Below, piece by piece: positions 20,770-33,002 of a stretch of DNA of 64,000 bases (the stretch's first letter is position 1; every line of letters begins with the position of its first letter). Source of the stretch: Mytilus californianus. Lineage: Eukaryota > Mollusca > Bivalvia > Mytilida > Mytilidae. Position numbers and translations under genes: made by a program. The DNA lies in the NCBI RefSeq assembly GCF_021869535.1, contig NW_026262734.1, forward strand, positions 110,085,088-110,149,087, in the 5' to 3' direction. The notes beneath the pieces were generated by a model. It was not told the origin of the DNA. It saw only the letters and a program-made list of their open reading frames with translations, and did not search any database.

Positions 20770-22090
20770 CTTTGAAGATTCGAAACACATCAATAATCTT
20801 TTTTAAAAAGCCAAAGTAACTCCGTAGAAAGCTTTTGAATGGTATGTTAATTTTAGTTGTACGTCAAAGTAAATTTTCAATGACCATTGTAGTTTTGTCC
20901 TAAATGTATATACACTAAAGAAAAACAAATGAATTTAGAAAAACGGTTCGGATTAATGCAAGATTCATGACAAGTGTCATTGAAGACTCCATACATATTG
21001 ATTATCTTTTTTAAATAGCAAAATGCTCCGTAGATAGCTTTTAAATAGCTATGTTAATGTTAGTAATACTTGAATTTTCATTGACCATTGTAGTTTTGTC
21101 CTAAATGTATACATTTCTTACCGATATAACATGTTACTTTTATTATTCTTCCCTTAGTTTATTTATTTTGTATTCAAAATTATTTATTTTGTAAAAATAT
21201 TTCCTTTCTCTATTGGTACTGTACAGGTATACCTAACAACAAAATTATTTTCATTTACCTGTGTTTAAAGTTATTGCAAATGGATGGTATTTTTGTTCGA
21301 GCATATTGTTTTTCTTTAATTGTTTAACATTTCTTACCGATATAACATGTTACTTTTATTATTCTTCCCTTAGTTTATTTATTTTGTATTTACATTGTGT
21401 CATAGGTCAAATTTATTTGTTCAGTGTATGTTCAATGGTGTTAATATGTCCTTTGATTGAGTTAAGCTATTTCAGTTGATATTTTATAGTGTGTCTTTCT
21501 ATGTTGTGATGTTACACTATTGTTTCAGAAAAAGGGTGAAGGTTTGGTACCATTAAAACGTTTAAACCCGCTGCATTTGTTTGCACCTGTCCTAAGTCAG
21601 GAATCTGATGTTCAGTAGTTGTCGTTTGTTGATGTGGTTCATAAGTGTTTCTCGTTTCTCGTTTTTTATATAGATTAGACCGTTGGTTTTCCCGTTTGAA
21701 TGGTTTTACACTAGTAATTTTTTGGGGCCCTTTATAGCTTACTGTTCGGTGTGAGCCAAGGCTCCGTGTTGAAGACCGTACTGTGACCTATAATGGTTTA
21801 CTTTTATAAATTTTTACTTGGATGGAGAGTTGTCTCATTGGCACTCATACCACATCTATACACTAAAGAAAAACAAATGAATTTATAAAACGGTTCGAGT
21901 AAATGCAAGATTCACAAAATTCATGACAAGTATTTTTAAAAATTCCATTATCTTACATATTAGTTATCTTTTTAACTCAAGTAAACATCTTTTAAAAGGC
22001 TCTTTTTCGTTCTAGTAGGTTTTCAATGATAATTATTGTCGTGTGCTTAATGCGATACACTAATGAAAAGCTGATAAATGTGTAAACAAT
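20770..22090 (+). repeat. Diverged tandem unit of about 210 bp (family C), split by an insertion
   Basis: Shared blocks are CTCCGTAGA(A/T)AGCTTTT, TGACCATTGTAGTTTTGTCC, TAAATGTATA, ACACTAAAGAAAAACAAATG and GCAAGATTCATGACAAG. They occur at about 20815-20975, again at about 21025-21110, and resume at about 21862-21930. The second unit is cut at TAAATGTATA by a family A insertion. A more decayed copy lies near 24030-24200. Confidence 0.7.
21118..21861 (-). mobile_element. Family A2 insertion interrupting a family C unit
   Basis: The reverse complement begins GATGTGGTATGAGTGCCAAT (near 21861). It runs through GACCTTTGGCTC-like and CCGAACAGTAAGC blocks to a 3' region rich in AAATAAATAAACTAAGGG. 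TATACA is present at both junctions (near 21108-21113 and 21861-21866), a candidate short target duplication. A 64-bp segment (ACATTTCTTACCGATATAAC onward) occurs twice, at 21110 and 21328, so the 3' end is internally duplicated or two copies are stacked. Confidence 0.65.
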
Positions 22091-22679
22091 TCAAAGAATA
22101 ACAATATTTATCCGGGTGTCGCTAAAATGTTGTTAAATATATAGACGTTTCACTTTGCATTTCGTTAAAAATCGAATCAAATGTCTTTATGTTTACTTGC
22201 TAAAAACGAAAATTAATCTGTCTAATGGAATTTAAGTTTATTAATGGGTATGAATAATTGGAAACATTAACAGTATAACTTTATTAAGTCAAATGCTTAA
22301 CATCCATTTACTTTGAAGAGATTCCTACGAAAGGCCACGTCGACGTACTTTAAATAAAAAAATTAAAAAGGCATTACATATTTTAAGACTTTAATTATTT
22401 TAGAATAAAAAAAGCAATAACAGTATTTTATATTTGTATTGTATGATAAGTATCGTGAATTAATGATGGGAGAGGGTACAAATAATGACGATTAACGTCT
22501 AATTTATAAACGATATAGAAACAATTTCTCTGGTAGAGGTTCAATAAAACCTAACCGCGAACCCCCCGGGGATGTTTGGATTTAGACAATAAAGTTACTT
22601 CTTAATCCCTATCATAGAATTCATAATTAAGCATGCAAATATGGAGACAACATCGTGTAACAAGCACTAAATCTCCTCA
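22091..22679. other. No recognised feature
   Basis: AT-rich, no open frame or repeat of note. Confidence 0.35.
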
Positions 22680-22724
22680 GGACAAGCATGGAAGTAATAT
22701 TGAATATTACTTCCATGGGACAAG
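22680..22724. repeat. 31-bp palindrome flanked by 7-bp direct repeats
   Basis: CATGGAAGTAATATT (22687-22701), one central G, then the exact reverse complement AATATTACTTCCATG (22703-22717). GGACAAG lies directly on both sides (22680-22686 and 22718-22724). Structure is the same as the unrelated palindrome at 1784-1817. Confidence 0.8.
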
Positions 22725-22934
22725 ATATGAACAATTTCATCAAACTCAAAACTTGTTTTGTTTAATTTAATAGGGAAATTATATAATTTGTATTTCTCTG
22801 GTGACTACCTAATAATTTTCCATTTCATACATTTATTAGAACTGTTTAAGTCATTTTATGAGACTTCATTTGGATTTGATTTTAAACGGCATCCAAAATG
22901 TATTAATTACATGTAGTTTAATTTGATTACTCTA

Positions 22935-22995
22935 CTTGATTGATTGTTGGTTAAAGTCCAGTGGCAAATATTTCATGCATGTTCAGGACGAGAAA
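22935..22995 (+). repeat. Family D module (CCAGTGGCAAATATTTCATG)
   Basis: GATTGATTGTTGGTTAAAG, CCAGTGGCAAATATTTCATG and CATGTTCAGGACGA form a short module. It recurs at 27608 (plus) and, reversed, at about 40490 and 46815. I recall it as abundant in mussels. Confidence 0.6.
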
Positions 22996-23182
22996 AAATT
23001 AACAATTAATACAATAGGTAGGTATTGTATACTGCATCAGAAACAACACGAAAGATGACAGTTTCGAATACGAACACTTCAATTTCCAGGCGATTCCTAA
23101 ATATTGTATTCAAACACATCAAAGTTTCAACAATCAAGAAAACTGCTGATACATGTAGCATGATCCTCATATGAAAATAGGT

Positions 23183-23690
23183 AATATAAATAAGAAGATG
23201 TGGTATGAGTGCCAATGAGACAACTCTCTATCCAAGTCACAATGTATAAAAAGTTAACAATTATAGGTCAAAGTACGGCCTTCAACACGGAGCCTTGGCT
23301 CACACCGAACAGCAAGCTATAAAGGGCCCCAAAATGACTAGTGTTAAACATTTCAAACAGGAAAACCAACGGTCTAATCTATTTAAAAAACGAGAAACGA
23401 GAAACACCTATGAACCCCACCAAAAAACGACAACCACTAAACAACAGGCTCCTTACTTAGGACAGGTGCATAAAAATGCAGCGGGTTTATACGTTTTAAC
23501 AGGCGCCAACCTTCACCCTAACCTGAGACAGTAGTGTAACATTACAACATAAAAAGACACACTATAAAATATCAACTGAAATGGCTTAACTCGATCAAAA
23601 AGACATTTAAACAAAAACAAGTAAACATACACTGAACGAATAAGTTTGATCTATGACACAATATAAATACAATATTAAAACGTAGGTGCC
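23183..23690 (+). repeat. Family A2 copy, near full length
   Basis: Starts AAATAAGAAGATGTGGTATG AGTGCC. Contains CAACACGGAGCCTTGGCTCA, CCGAACAGCAAGCTATAAAG, the CCTTACTTAGGACAGGTGC block, and ends near TTGATCTATGACACAATATA. Only short chance open frames (for example 23295-23534) occur within it. Confidence 0.85.
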
Positions 23691-24600
23691 TATATAACAT
23701 AGACGTTACAGGTAGTAATAAAAAAGATGTAGGAAGAGTGTCAAGAAGACAACTCTTTCCTGGGACAAAATGGCGTTAAATAAAACAACGTACACCGGTA
23801 AATTTAGATATAATAATTTTGTTGTAACGACGAGTACAGAAGTGAAAATATATCGTCATACTAAATAATTATCAAAGGTGGTACATATCAAAAATAGTGA
23901 GACGAGATATAACACAAAATAAGTAAAACTTGAATACAGAAATGCATTACAAATTGTGTCAACAGGTCAAATTAACACGAAAGTACGATTTGGGAGTACT
24001 TGTATATTATACCGTTATCTAAATAATCCTGTGGGAAATTGTAATTTTCTAAAAAGTCGGTTCAATTTCTTCAAAGACACGATATATTATTAAATCTTTT
24101 GTTAAAAAATAATTAATCCCATAGATAGTTTTTAAATTGATATTTTAATTAAAGCTAAACATCTCGAGGACGATTGTATTCTTTTAAATCAACAGGATTG
24201 ACTTAAAAGCAAAACTGAATGTGGAATATAAGATAAACAAAGGTATTCGTATCATCTAAAGTTCTTTCTAAAACATGCATGAATTAAACAAGATGTGGGT
24301 AAATGTGATTTCTACGGTGCAATATGGCAAACTCTAATAAAAATGTTGAAAGCGATCTGTCCATTTTCAAATTGCATTATGTTCTTCGGAGGCTGTTTTA
24401 ATGAAATAAAGACAATGTTTGATTAATGTCTTTATGAAAACATGCCCTTTTCATTTTATCATTTCACGCGTTAAATGTCCTTTTCAGGATTGGCACGCTG
24501 ACCTTTAGAAGTCAGCTGGAACACTGTACACCTTAAGGTATTCAGTCAAGTGACAAATATTTCACGCGTATTTAGGATGTAAAATATGTTAACAATGCAT
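23691..24600. other. Decayed repeats, no gene
   Basis: A degraded family A start (AAAGATGTAGGAAGAGTGTC AAGAAGACAACTC) lies near 23720-23760. A decayed family C unit lies near 24030-24200. A decayed family D module (TCAAGTGACAAATATTTCAC) lies near 24545. Confidence 0.5.
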
Positions 24601-26524
24601 TTATTGCATGTCTCTGCAAAGGGTGTCGACCGGGATGCAGGGCGACGAACAATTAAGAATGTCGTTGGATACCCCCATCAAAAACAAACATCAAACAAAT
24701 TTCATTTCCCATAAGTGTATTTAGGTTTTGATTTCCTATTTCAGTATATCTTGATCAATTGATACACACTAACCTTTCTTTTTCGTTAAAAAGGCTTCAT
24801 GTTTGTTTTTTGTGTTTGTATTGCTGATGAATGAATCATAATAATTAGTGAAGGTTATCTCAAATGTCTGATAATAACATACAAGTAAAATAATGTTTTA
24901 AATTTGTGATTAGAGAATTAGAGATTTTTAGATAAGAAAGATATGTTCATGTAGATCGACTATTGTAATTGACATGAGACTAATAATGACAAATCAATGT
25001 CACAGTATAAACCAATTACTCGAATAGTCGGTCAAATATCATTTTTGTATCTTGCATTTATTGTTAAAAAAGAAAGGGAACAAATAAACACAAAAACTAG
25101 TTTAAACCACCATATGGATACGTTTTATTCAAGTTAACTTGTTTGTAGTAGTTTTCATCTTTTTGCCAGTTCTAAGCTTGGTATTTAGTTATCCCTGGTA
25201 ATTTTTTTGTCTACTTATCACAGTCAGGATTCTACTTCGTCAAAATTATCTCCCCATTACGCCAGTTCATTTTTACAATCGTAAAAATGGAAGCCATTGT
25301 AGGGATGACGCGTTGCCAATTTAGCTCTTGAAAACCGATAAATTTATCCACATAGCACCATTACGATCCTTATATGCCAGTTGTATTTTAAAAGACAAAT
25401 GTATCTACTAGCTTATGGGCATCAGTTAATGTACTTGTCTGCATTCAGTCAACTTAAAACTATTGTCTGATCGGTTGTCAGGTGGAATTTCGAAAATTCA
25501 TAAACATTTAAAAAAAATCTAATTCAATATTTCGTGGAAGGGCAGACTAAAAATTTTCAGTGGTTGAAGACTATAAACCCTAGATATCACACACAAAAAA
25601 TGAAGTTTTTTCGAAGATATGCATTTTTAAGATCCAACTTAAAAGTCTGTTGTCAAGTACTTTTAGTAAAAATTTGCTATTCAAACACACCTACTTTGTT
25701 TTTGTGATTCATTAGAAAGGTATTTCACTTGACCCATATATTTCATTTTTTTAGTACTGTGAATTTTCGAAGTTATAAAGTCAACCTGTATCCTTGATAT
25801 ATAAAAATGATAAAATCTGAAGCGAGATGATGTATCAAATACTTTTGCTTTTTACGTTTCCAAGACAAAATATTCAACTCAAACACGCCCTAACATAAAA
25901 AGGTGCACTCGATTTTCTCTATTCGATGCAATTGTTACCCATTTTTTGGAATTATTTCTTGAGTCACACAATGGAAGGGCAGAAACGAAAATTTAGGAAC
26001 AAATAGATTGATATGTTCTTCGTCCGTGGTATTATTTTTTTTTAAATCGGAGGTTATGCATTTTTAGATCCAACTGAATAGACACCCATGTCGTCGACTT
26101 GATATCGAATTATTCTGCTTAATTATGTAATAGATAAATTGAAAACTTATGCAAATGGTGTTTTTATGATAAAATACTTCGTAATTTAGCCGAAAACTGT
26201 CATCTTATTTGTTTCTATTAACTTTTAAAATTTTTGTTACTGTAGTAAACATTACAGTAAGCATTTATCGCCTTCTTTAACAAAGAGCTTCGATTCTTTT
26301 GTTCTATTTCAACTGGGTTTCCGCCTGATCAGGAACTATGTAAGTTGGACCTTGTCAGACGGTATGGGATCATGCCCACAGAATAGTGAAAGCTAAATGT
26401 CTCATTTTGGTCATTTTGGTCAATTCAAGTTGTTGATTTGTTGTCTCATTGACATTATACCTTTGATTTATAGTATATAGAATGCTACTGGAAAATGAGG
26501 GTATATTTGATAGGGACAGAAATT
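24601..26524. other. No gene; one diverged duplication
   Basis: Blocks GGAAGGGCAGACTAAAAATT and ATATGCATTTTTAAGATCCA AC near 25540-25640 recur in diverged form near 25973-26080 (GGAAGGGCAGAAACGAAAAT, TTATGCATTTTTAGATCCAA C), about 430 bp apart. A small hairpin (CATTTTTAC, AATC, GTAAAAATG) lies near 25268-25289. Confidence 0.45.
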
Positions 26525-26735
26525 AAGCCTTACAAAAGGCCACCTATGGACCACTCAAAGAGTTACTGCAAGGGTTATTAACTTGCGAAGATCGCGTCAC
26601 TTTCTCTACACGAGGCATCGGAAATACTGTCCCCATTTTGACCAGGTGTTGCTGCGAATTCATACAACCCACACAGCCAAAAAAAAAAAAACCGCCCCAC
26701 ATTAGCAAGTGGCTTACTTCTGCAGATATGAAAAA
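26525..26735 (-). repeat. Family B repeat copy
   Basis: The reverse complement reads GGTCAAAATGGGGACAGTAT, GATGCCTCGTGTAGAGAAAG, CCCTTGCAGTAACTCTTTGA and GTGGTCCATAGGTGGCC. These match the copy at 40185 block for block. An A-run interrupts it near 26680. Confidence 0.75.
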
Positions 26736-27023
26736 CAAAATCGACCATATTTCTTTACTCTAATCACCCCTAGGGTACATTTTCTATGAACATTAACTTT
26801 CATACCGGTTAACCGGTCAAACGATGATCCGAGTAACCCGTTAGTTAAAAATGTTCAATTAGACAACACTTTTTTTATACCATACAACTCAATTACCTTG
26901 AGTCCCTTATTCCTTTAATAGTAATATTTGCCGAAAACTAAACTTAAGTTCATGTATGCGACTGATTTCAATTATAGAGATTTGCAATTTCAGAATATAA
27001 TTCTGGGTAATATTTCCGTAAGC
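26736..27023. other. No recognised feature
   Basis: AT-rich; nothing supported. Confidence 0.35.
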
Positions 27024-27115
27024 GTACACCAAAACGTTCTGATTGGCTAACATCGTTCTAGACTATGATGTACACCAAAACGTTCTGATTGGCTAACATC
27101 GTTCTAGACCATGAC
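27024..27115 (+). repeat. 46-bp unit duplicated in tandem
   Basis: GTACACCAAAACGTTCTGAT TGGCTAACATCGTTCTAGAC begins at 27024 and again at 27070 with one or two differences. A G-rich tract (27149-27170, mostly G) follows. Confidence 0.85.
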
Positions 27116-27336
27116 AATTCAACCTATTACGTGACGGTGTTTTCTATTGGAGGGGGGGGGGAGGGGGGGACGAACAATGAAGTTACCCATAGTTCTTTAG
27201 ATTATAAAACGATGAATTATTTACATAACTTTAAAAAAAAACTGTTCACAAATGTTTTGGGTAATCACTTTAATTTAAATAAATTGGGTGATGACGTCAT
27301 TTCGACGATGACAAAAATATACAAGCTTAATTGATT

Positions 27337-27471
27337 ATCAGATTTACATCATATTTATATTGTAAAATATCAGCTGCTTTTGAAATTGTTCGCTGCGCTT
27401 AATCGACAAAAATCTTTATATTGTGACTCGCAGCTGATATTTTACAACCATAGATATGATGTAAATCTGAT
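27337..27471. mobile_element. Foldback element, about 135 bp
   Basis: The left arm ATCAGATTTACATCATAT ... GTAAAATATCAGCTGC is mirrored by the right arm ending ATGATGTAAATCTGAT. The arms are about 42 bp with a few mismatches. Outer ATT on both sides is a possible 3-bp target duplication. Confidence 0.65.
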
Positions 27472-28399
27472 ATTCAAACAATATCCAGACAACCTGATAA
27501 TCGGTACATATCACGTAATGAACTAATCTAAGTCAAAAACAAAAATTGTAGTAGGCAAGCCCAACTTGATAATTTAACATGGAATAAAATGAGAAACAAT
27601 TGGATGAATTGTTGCTTGCTTAATGATTTTACGTCCAGGGGCAAATATTTCATGCATATATTCAAATTTACTGAATTCTACATTAGAACAAAAAGAATAA
27701 AATAAAATAACTTACTTTAGAAGTATTTTCATTTTGACACACGAAAAAGTGCATGTAAAATATTCTTTAATAATCTATGCGATTAAAAATTGAAATCATA
27801 TCCGTTAATCGTTTACTTGTCCAGTTACAATGTACAAAGCGTCAGATATACTTATTTAAATGTAGATTAAAATACATGGACTACATTTATATTGCTTAAT
27901 GAAGAATAAAACGTTTTTTTACCTTATAACATTTCCTGATTTATAATAATACAAAGTAACATAATCCATCTTTAACAATAATCCATAATCTGGTTTACAT
28001 GCATATGAATTATGGTTCAACATTACCTTATCAGGTCAATCGGTGATTTTTAATAAAAAATAGATTATAACATAGACATATACTATAACTTATAAAGGAA
28101 TTTAAAGTATAGCAGTATACAAACTTTATGATAATTGCTCTTAAAAGGCTCTACTTATATGTTACAATACAAAATGATAGAAGCAATTTAATAAATTGAG
28201 TATGTGTAAATAATGGCATAACAATTTAACACAGATGTTGCAATTAAGAATTGGTGTTAGGTGAAGTACGATTTCAATTGACCCAATCGAACAGCGTGTG
28301 TGAGCATGTGGGGTGGGATGGTGTAAAAAGTATCTACATGTTTAGCTGTGAGAGGCTCAGACTAAACAAAATATGAATCAATTCAAAAGAGAATATTAA
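27472..28399. other. AT-rich stretch with one family D module
   Basis: ACGTCCAGGGGCAAATATTT CATGCATAT at about 27630-27660 is a family D copy. Nothing else is recognised. Confidence 0.45.
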
Positions 28400-28530
28400 A
28401 CCAGAGGCATGATTAAAGATAAAAACAGTAAAAGAGAGGCAATATTGCAGACAGCAATAGACGGCAACCACTACATGAATTACGGGGTTCTGACTTGGGA
28501 CAGGCACATAGAGAATGTATTGAGCAAACG
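28400..28530 (+). repeat. Family A fragment (internal part)
   Basis: Contains GACGGCAACCACTACATGAA T and TCTGACTTGGGACAGGCACA, the middle of the family. Both ends are missing. Confidence 0.6.
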
Positions 28531-28767
28531 GTATTCGCAGTTATTGAAAGTTATTTCAAAACAAATTTGAATTTATAGATAAACCAAGTTTTCAAAGACT
28601 AAAAAATAATTGAGACTTTGATTTTATCGTATTTCTGAACTTCAAACTGAATCATAAATTGTTAAAGTGTGTTCAAACTTGTAAGTTTGAAAGATGTCAG
28701 CAATTTGGAGTAGTTACCGAAAAAAAGGAGGCTACTCTTAACCAAAATCAAAACTATATCAACTTTA

Positions 28768-28975
28768 TAAAAATAAGAAGATGCGGTATGATTGCCAATG
28801 AGACAACTCTCAGAAAGAGACCAAATGACACAAAAATTATCAACTATAGGTTACTGTACGGCCTTCAACAATGGGTAAAACCCATACCGCATAGTCAGCT
28901 ATAAAAGGTCCCGAAATGACAAAAGTAAAAAAATTCAAACGAGAAAACTAACGGCCAGCTTTGTACAGCACAAAA
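28768..28975 (+). repeat. Family A1 copy, 3' truncated
   Basis: Starts AAATAAGAAGATGCGGTATG ATTGCC and runs to the CTAACGGCC block, then stops. Confidence 0.85.
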
Positions 28976-29087
28976 TATGCAAAAGTTGCAATGCAATGTC
29001 TTAATTTTCTTCATCAGCAATGCATAGCACTAAATGCTATATTAATTTATAAAGTGTGAAATGTGTAAAAGTTTTGCATATCATTAA

Positions 29088-29165
29088 TATGAAAATAAGG
29101 AGATGAGCCACGGTATGATTGCCAATGAGACAACTATCCACCAAAGTTCAAATAAAGTGGATGAA
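29088..29165 (+). repeat. Family A 5'-end fragment
   Basis: GAAAATAAGGAGATGAGCCA CGGTATGATTGCCAATGAG marks the 5' end, with a small insertion (AGCCAC). It is lost after about 75 bp. Confidence 0.7.
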
Positions 29166-29439
29166 AGCAAGTATGTCATTGATATGTATAGGCTCTTCAT
29201 TACTCAAACTGGAACAAGGGTTCATCTACTTCATATGACCTCGTGAATGAAAAAAAATCCGAAAAAACAGGTTACATCCTTTCTCATTTGGAATTTTTTT
29301 ATCCTAAATCCGTTGGATGTGAATTGATTGATACTTTAGTCTGGGAGAACATGATTTATACATTAGCAGTAATTAGATTTGAACCAGCTTTCTTTAAGTG
29401 CTAGTACTCTCAGATCGGTACTTTGTGCCTTAAATCTTT

Positions 29440-29770
29440 TTATTAGTTGTTTTTGTGAGCTTTGTGTCGATCTAACGAGACGATCCTTTCCAACGGATTT
29501 TGATAGTTTGTTCTCGAGTTGTACTGTTGCACCACTGTCCTAGGCTAAGCGCCCCACGCTTTTTCACATCACCCCACATTCTATATGTGTCTGTTCCATG
29601 ACAAGAGCCTGTAATTCAGTGGCTGTCGATCGTCGCTGTCTTTCATATTTGTATTTCGTTGATAATTTTGTCATGAATCAGGCCGTTGATTTTCTAATTG
29701 AATTGATTCACATTTTGTCACGTTGGGACCTTTTATAGCTGACTATACAGCATGATTTTTGCTCATCATC
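29440..29770 (-). repeat. Family A1 copy, 5' truncated and decayed
   Basis: The reverse complement carries the 3' part: GACAGTGGTGCAACAGTAC, a GGCACATAG-like block, ACAGCCACTGAATTACAGGC and TAGCTATAAAAGGTCCC-like sequence. The 5' end is missing. Confidence 0.65.
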
Positions 29771-30229
29771 GAAAGAACGTTTTTTTTTTATCTCTTACGT
29801 GCTTAAAGCACTTAAAGATTTGAAAGAAATTAAATTGGTAATCAATATTTCACCTCAAAAGCAATATACTAGTAATCTAAAAACAAAAAATGTGAGACTT
29901 TTACCTTGTACAATAAGAATTTTAGTTCTGTTTTATCTCTTATCCTGTAACCCAGTAAACCCCCCTCTCAAAAACACTCAATGAAATTAAATAAATGAGA
30001 TGATTTACACAATCTATATTACAAGACTGATTGAAAACAGAACTTCTTCAATATTTATCGATCCCATGTAAACATGACCGATTTAAAATATCTTATATTC
30101 AATATTTTTGCCGTGATTAACACTAATGACTCCAATGTCTATAATTTATACGATGTTCACTACTATGTTAAATTGATTGTGAATACTGTTTCAAATTTAT
30201 TTTATCAAAGGGCCTGCAAAAAGAATCAA

Positions 30230-30310
30230 ATTATGTATGTACCACTGTCCCAGGTCATGAGCCTGTAATTCAGAGGCTGACCTTGGTCGCTGTCTATCAT
30301 ATTCATTTTG
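30230..30310 (-). repeat. Family A fragment
   Basis: CACTGTCCCAGGTCATGAGC CTGTAATTCAGAGGC is a reversed internal piece of family A. Confidence 0.55.
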
Positions 30311-30589
30311 TAGCGTTGGGTATAAAACATGCAGATTGAAAAAAAATCGTACCGAACTAATCTTACTCGACATATTACAGAGTATAAGCCAACTTTCAAT
30401 TTTTTTATTATCGGAAAAGTTTATTGTGTCATGAAAGAAACCAATAATCTTTTAAAGAGCACAAACATCATAATGATTTTCAATTAAAACCAACAGTGCT
30501 GTAATATTCCCATTTATATACATAAATATTATGCATCCATATAAGTTATAATTTTATAACCATTAAAATAATATTTGATAAAAGTTAAT

Positions 30590-30900
30590 AATTTAATTTT
30601 GGATGTAACGCGTCTGCTGATTGGCTGACGTTGTTTTGTTTATCAGCTCATAGACATAATTTAGTCATGTGACCGTGACGTCATCAACGTTTTTTCATTG
30701 TTTACTCCGGCCGGTTTAAAATGGAATTTAGAATTAAATTATAAGAAATAACTGTAATATTTTATCTGTCTATTCGAAATAACATAAAAAATGTGATGCA
30801 CACTTTAAAATAACCCGCTACGCGGGTTATTCAGTGTGCATCACATCTTTGATATTATTTCTTCATAGACAGAAAAAATATTACAGTTATTCCTTAAATG
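30590..30900. mobile_element. Foldback element with AACCCGC...GCGGGTT centre
   Basis: Arms of about 75 bp (30738-30820 and 30824-30897) meet at AACCCGCTACGCGGGTT. They share AATAACTGTAATATTTT, CTGTCTAT and ATGTGATGCACACT. The leading part 30590-30737, with GTCATGTGACCGTGACGTCA, may belong to the same element. No open frame. Confidence 0.7.
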
Positions 30901-31109
30901 TTCAGAACTTCTGTAGCCTCAACCAATCGGACATTCCTTAGGAATAGATCCTATAAATATTAAACACCTTTCACATTTCATCAACCCATATAGATCACTA
31001 TAACGTTCTTTAAAATCATTCTAATTAGTGGTAATTCTGCATCTTATCGGTGCCATTTCCCCCCTTAATGCGGGTTAAATGCCAGAAAGACAGGAAACTT
31101 GCCTATTTC

Positions 31110-31745
31110 ATAGAAAGTAGAAGTAACAACCTTCAACAACGAGCAAAACCCATGCTGCATTGTCATGACAGTAAGCTATAACAGGCCCCGAAATGACAAA
31201 TGTAAAACTATTCAAACGAGAAAACTAACGGCCTGATTAATGTACAAAATGATGAACGAAAAACAAATATGATATACAGCAACAAACGACAGCCACTGAA
31301 TTACAGGCTCCTGACTTGGGACAGACACATACAGAATGCGGCGGGGTTAATCATGTTAGCGGGCACCCAACCCTCCCCCTAATCTGGGACAGTGGTGTAA
31401 CAGTACAACATATGAACAAACTATAAGAATCAGTTTAAAAGGGCTTAACTCATCAGAGAGACACAAAGCTAAAATCAGTAACAAGAACACGGAGTGGATG
31501 TGGCAGGGTACATATACATCCCCACAACAAAAAGACACGAAGTACAGACCTGAGAGTACTCGCAGTTACTGACAGCTAGTTCAAAGCCAATAACAACTAA
31601 TAAAAAAAAACATTCATCTAAGACTAAAATATCAATCAGTACACATCCAACATCCAATGGATTTAGTGTAAAGACGGCATAAACAGTCGGAGAAAAACAT
31701 GACCTTGTGCAATGCCAAGATACAGGTATCGACAGATTGTAGAGC
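31110..31745 (+). repeat. Family A1 copy with extended 3' part
   Basis: Lacks the 5' end but continues past the usual end through GGGCTTAACTCATCAGAGAG and GACCTGAGAGTACTCGCAGT TACTGACAGC to CTAAGACTAAAATATC. The same extension is seen in the copy at 44375. Confidence 0.75.
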
Positions 31746-31794
31746 CATAAAAATCAATACGCATATGTATATAAATATAATATTTAGTTTTGTT

Positions 31795-32530
31795 TTAATT
31801 TACTGATAACAAAATCAATATTAATACCAATAAAACAATATTCAAAGATCTAATTACAGTGTTGAATTGGTAACCTTTTAGAATAAATTTATTTAAATGA
31901 TCCGGACCATTTCTAAATTTCCGGGCTCGGTAAACAACATATCTGTAAAAATTAGGATGTTTTACCCCATTTGAAATAAGATTTCTGCAGGTACAACCAA
32001 ACTTCAAAACCAAATCTTTATATATCTATGGAAGAATTTAGTAAAAGTTTTAAGTAATTTGTGGTAACGAAATCCCTGATTTAATTATTTACCGGTAATA
32101 CATAGATTACGTTCATTGAAACCCAAAACGTCACAGCAAACACGGGCATAGCGAACGAGTTGTGATATATAAACACCGTAAGATGGGGCCAAAGGAACAT
32201 CACCGTCCAAAAAAGGAAAATTAACAATAGGGAACGAAAAATCGTAAATTTTAGTGTAGAGTTTCCCGTGTGAAACTGAAATATCTAAATCTAGGAAAAG
32301 ACAGTTATTACCGTTTATATTTGATTTATTTAGAGTAAGTTCCTATGGGTAAATTGCAGGTATAATTAGAAAATTCTTGATTTTCTAACGAAAAAATATC
32401 ATCAAGGTTACGGTAAGTGTTGTTGAATTTATCAATTAAATGCAATTTAGACGGGACTTTACTGAGTTTGGTCATAAACTGTGGTTCATAACAGTACAAG
32501 AACAAGTCTGATATAGACCTTTTATTAAAA
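31795..32530 (-). pseudogene. Penelope-like reverse transcriptase relic
   Basis: Minus-strand frames show, in order: SDLFLYCYEPQFM (as in the LADLFLFSYESEF region of the copy at 57010); a degraded stretch with stops in place of the YIDD segment; LSFLDLDISVSHGKLYTKIY; PIVNFPFL; YGVYISQLVRYARVC; LNQGFRYHKLLKTF; and a C-terminal FGCTCRNLISNGVKHPNFY with VVYRARKFRNGPDHL. Several stops and frame changes make it inactive. It is a different subfamily from the copies at 45000 and 57010. Sequence to about 32880 may be an even more decayed upstream part. Confidence 0.7.
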
Positions 32531-33002
32531 AGATTTTAAAGTGAAGACTTATGAAGAGGCGGGGAAAATCACAACTTCCTGCACAATGTCAAATATAGTG
32601 CGCGTAAGATAATTGACCCAAATGCAATGACAATACAATTGAAATGCAATCAACATGCAGATGCTAGACCCAATGTACGAAATCTGATCACAGTTAATAG
32701 TTTACGAGCCGGTATAATATGACATGAGAAAGAAACAGGTTCGAATAGTACGAAATTAGAACTTATAGAGACCATGTTCTTTGAGAGGGCAATATCTTCT
32801 GTTTGGTATAAATTATCCGACAAGCGAGTCACCGGTTCTTGTAATAAACGTATCAAAACAATAGTACAATGAGACTTGAGCTGGACATCAAATTGTTCTA
32901 TATAGTTACACCTTTAACTAAACTTTTACTACTTTATGGAGTACAAATTTATTATCAAGTTACAATGGGATTGTATTTTTAATTTAATACTCGAATAAAT
33001 TG

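Noticed and set aside
18525-23690. Family A as a Helitron
   Set aside because: Copies do not show a consistent TC start and CTRR end with a 3' hairpin; one copy may have a 6-bp duplication, which Helitrons do not make.
27024-27115. 46-bp duplication as a regulatory repeat
   Set aside because: Only two copies, no gene nearby; most likely a simple local duplication.
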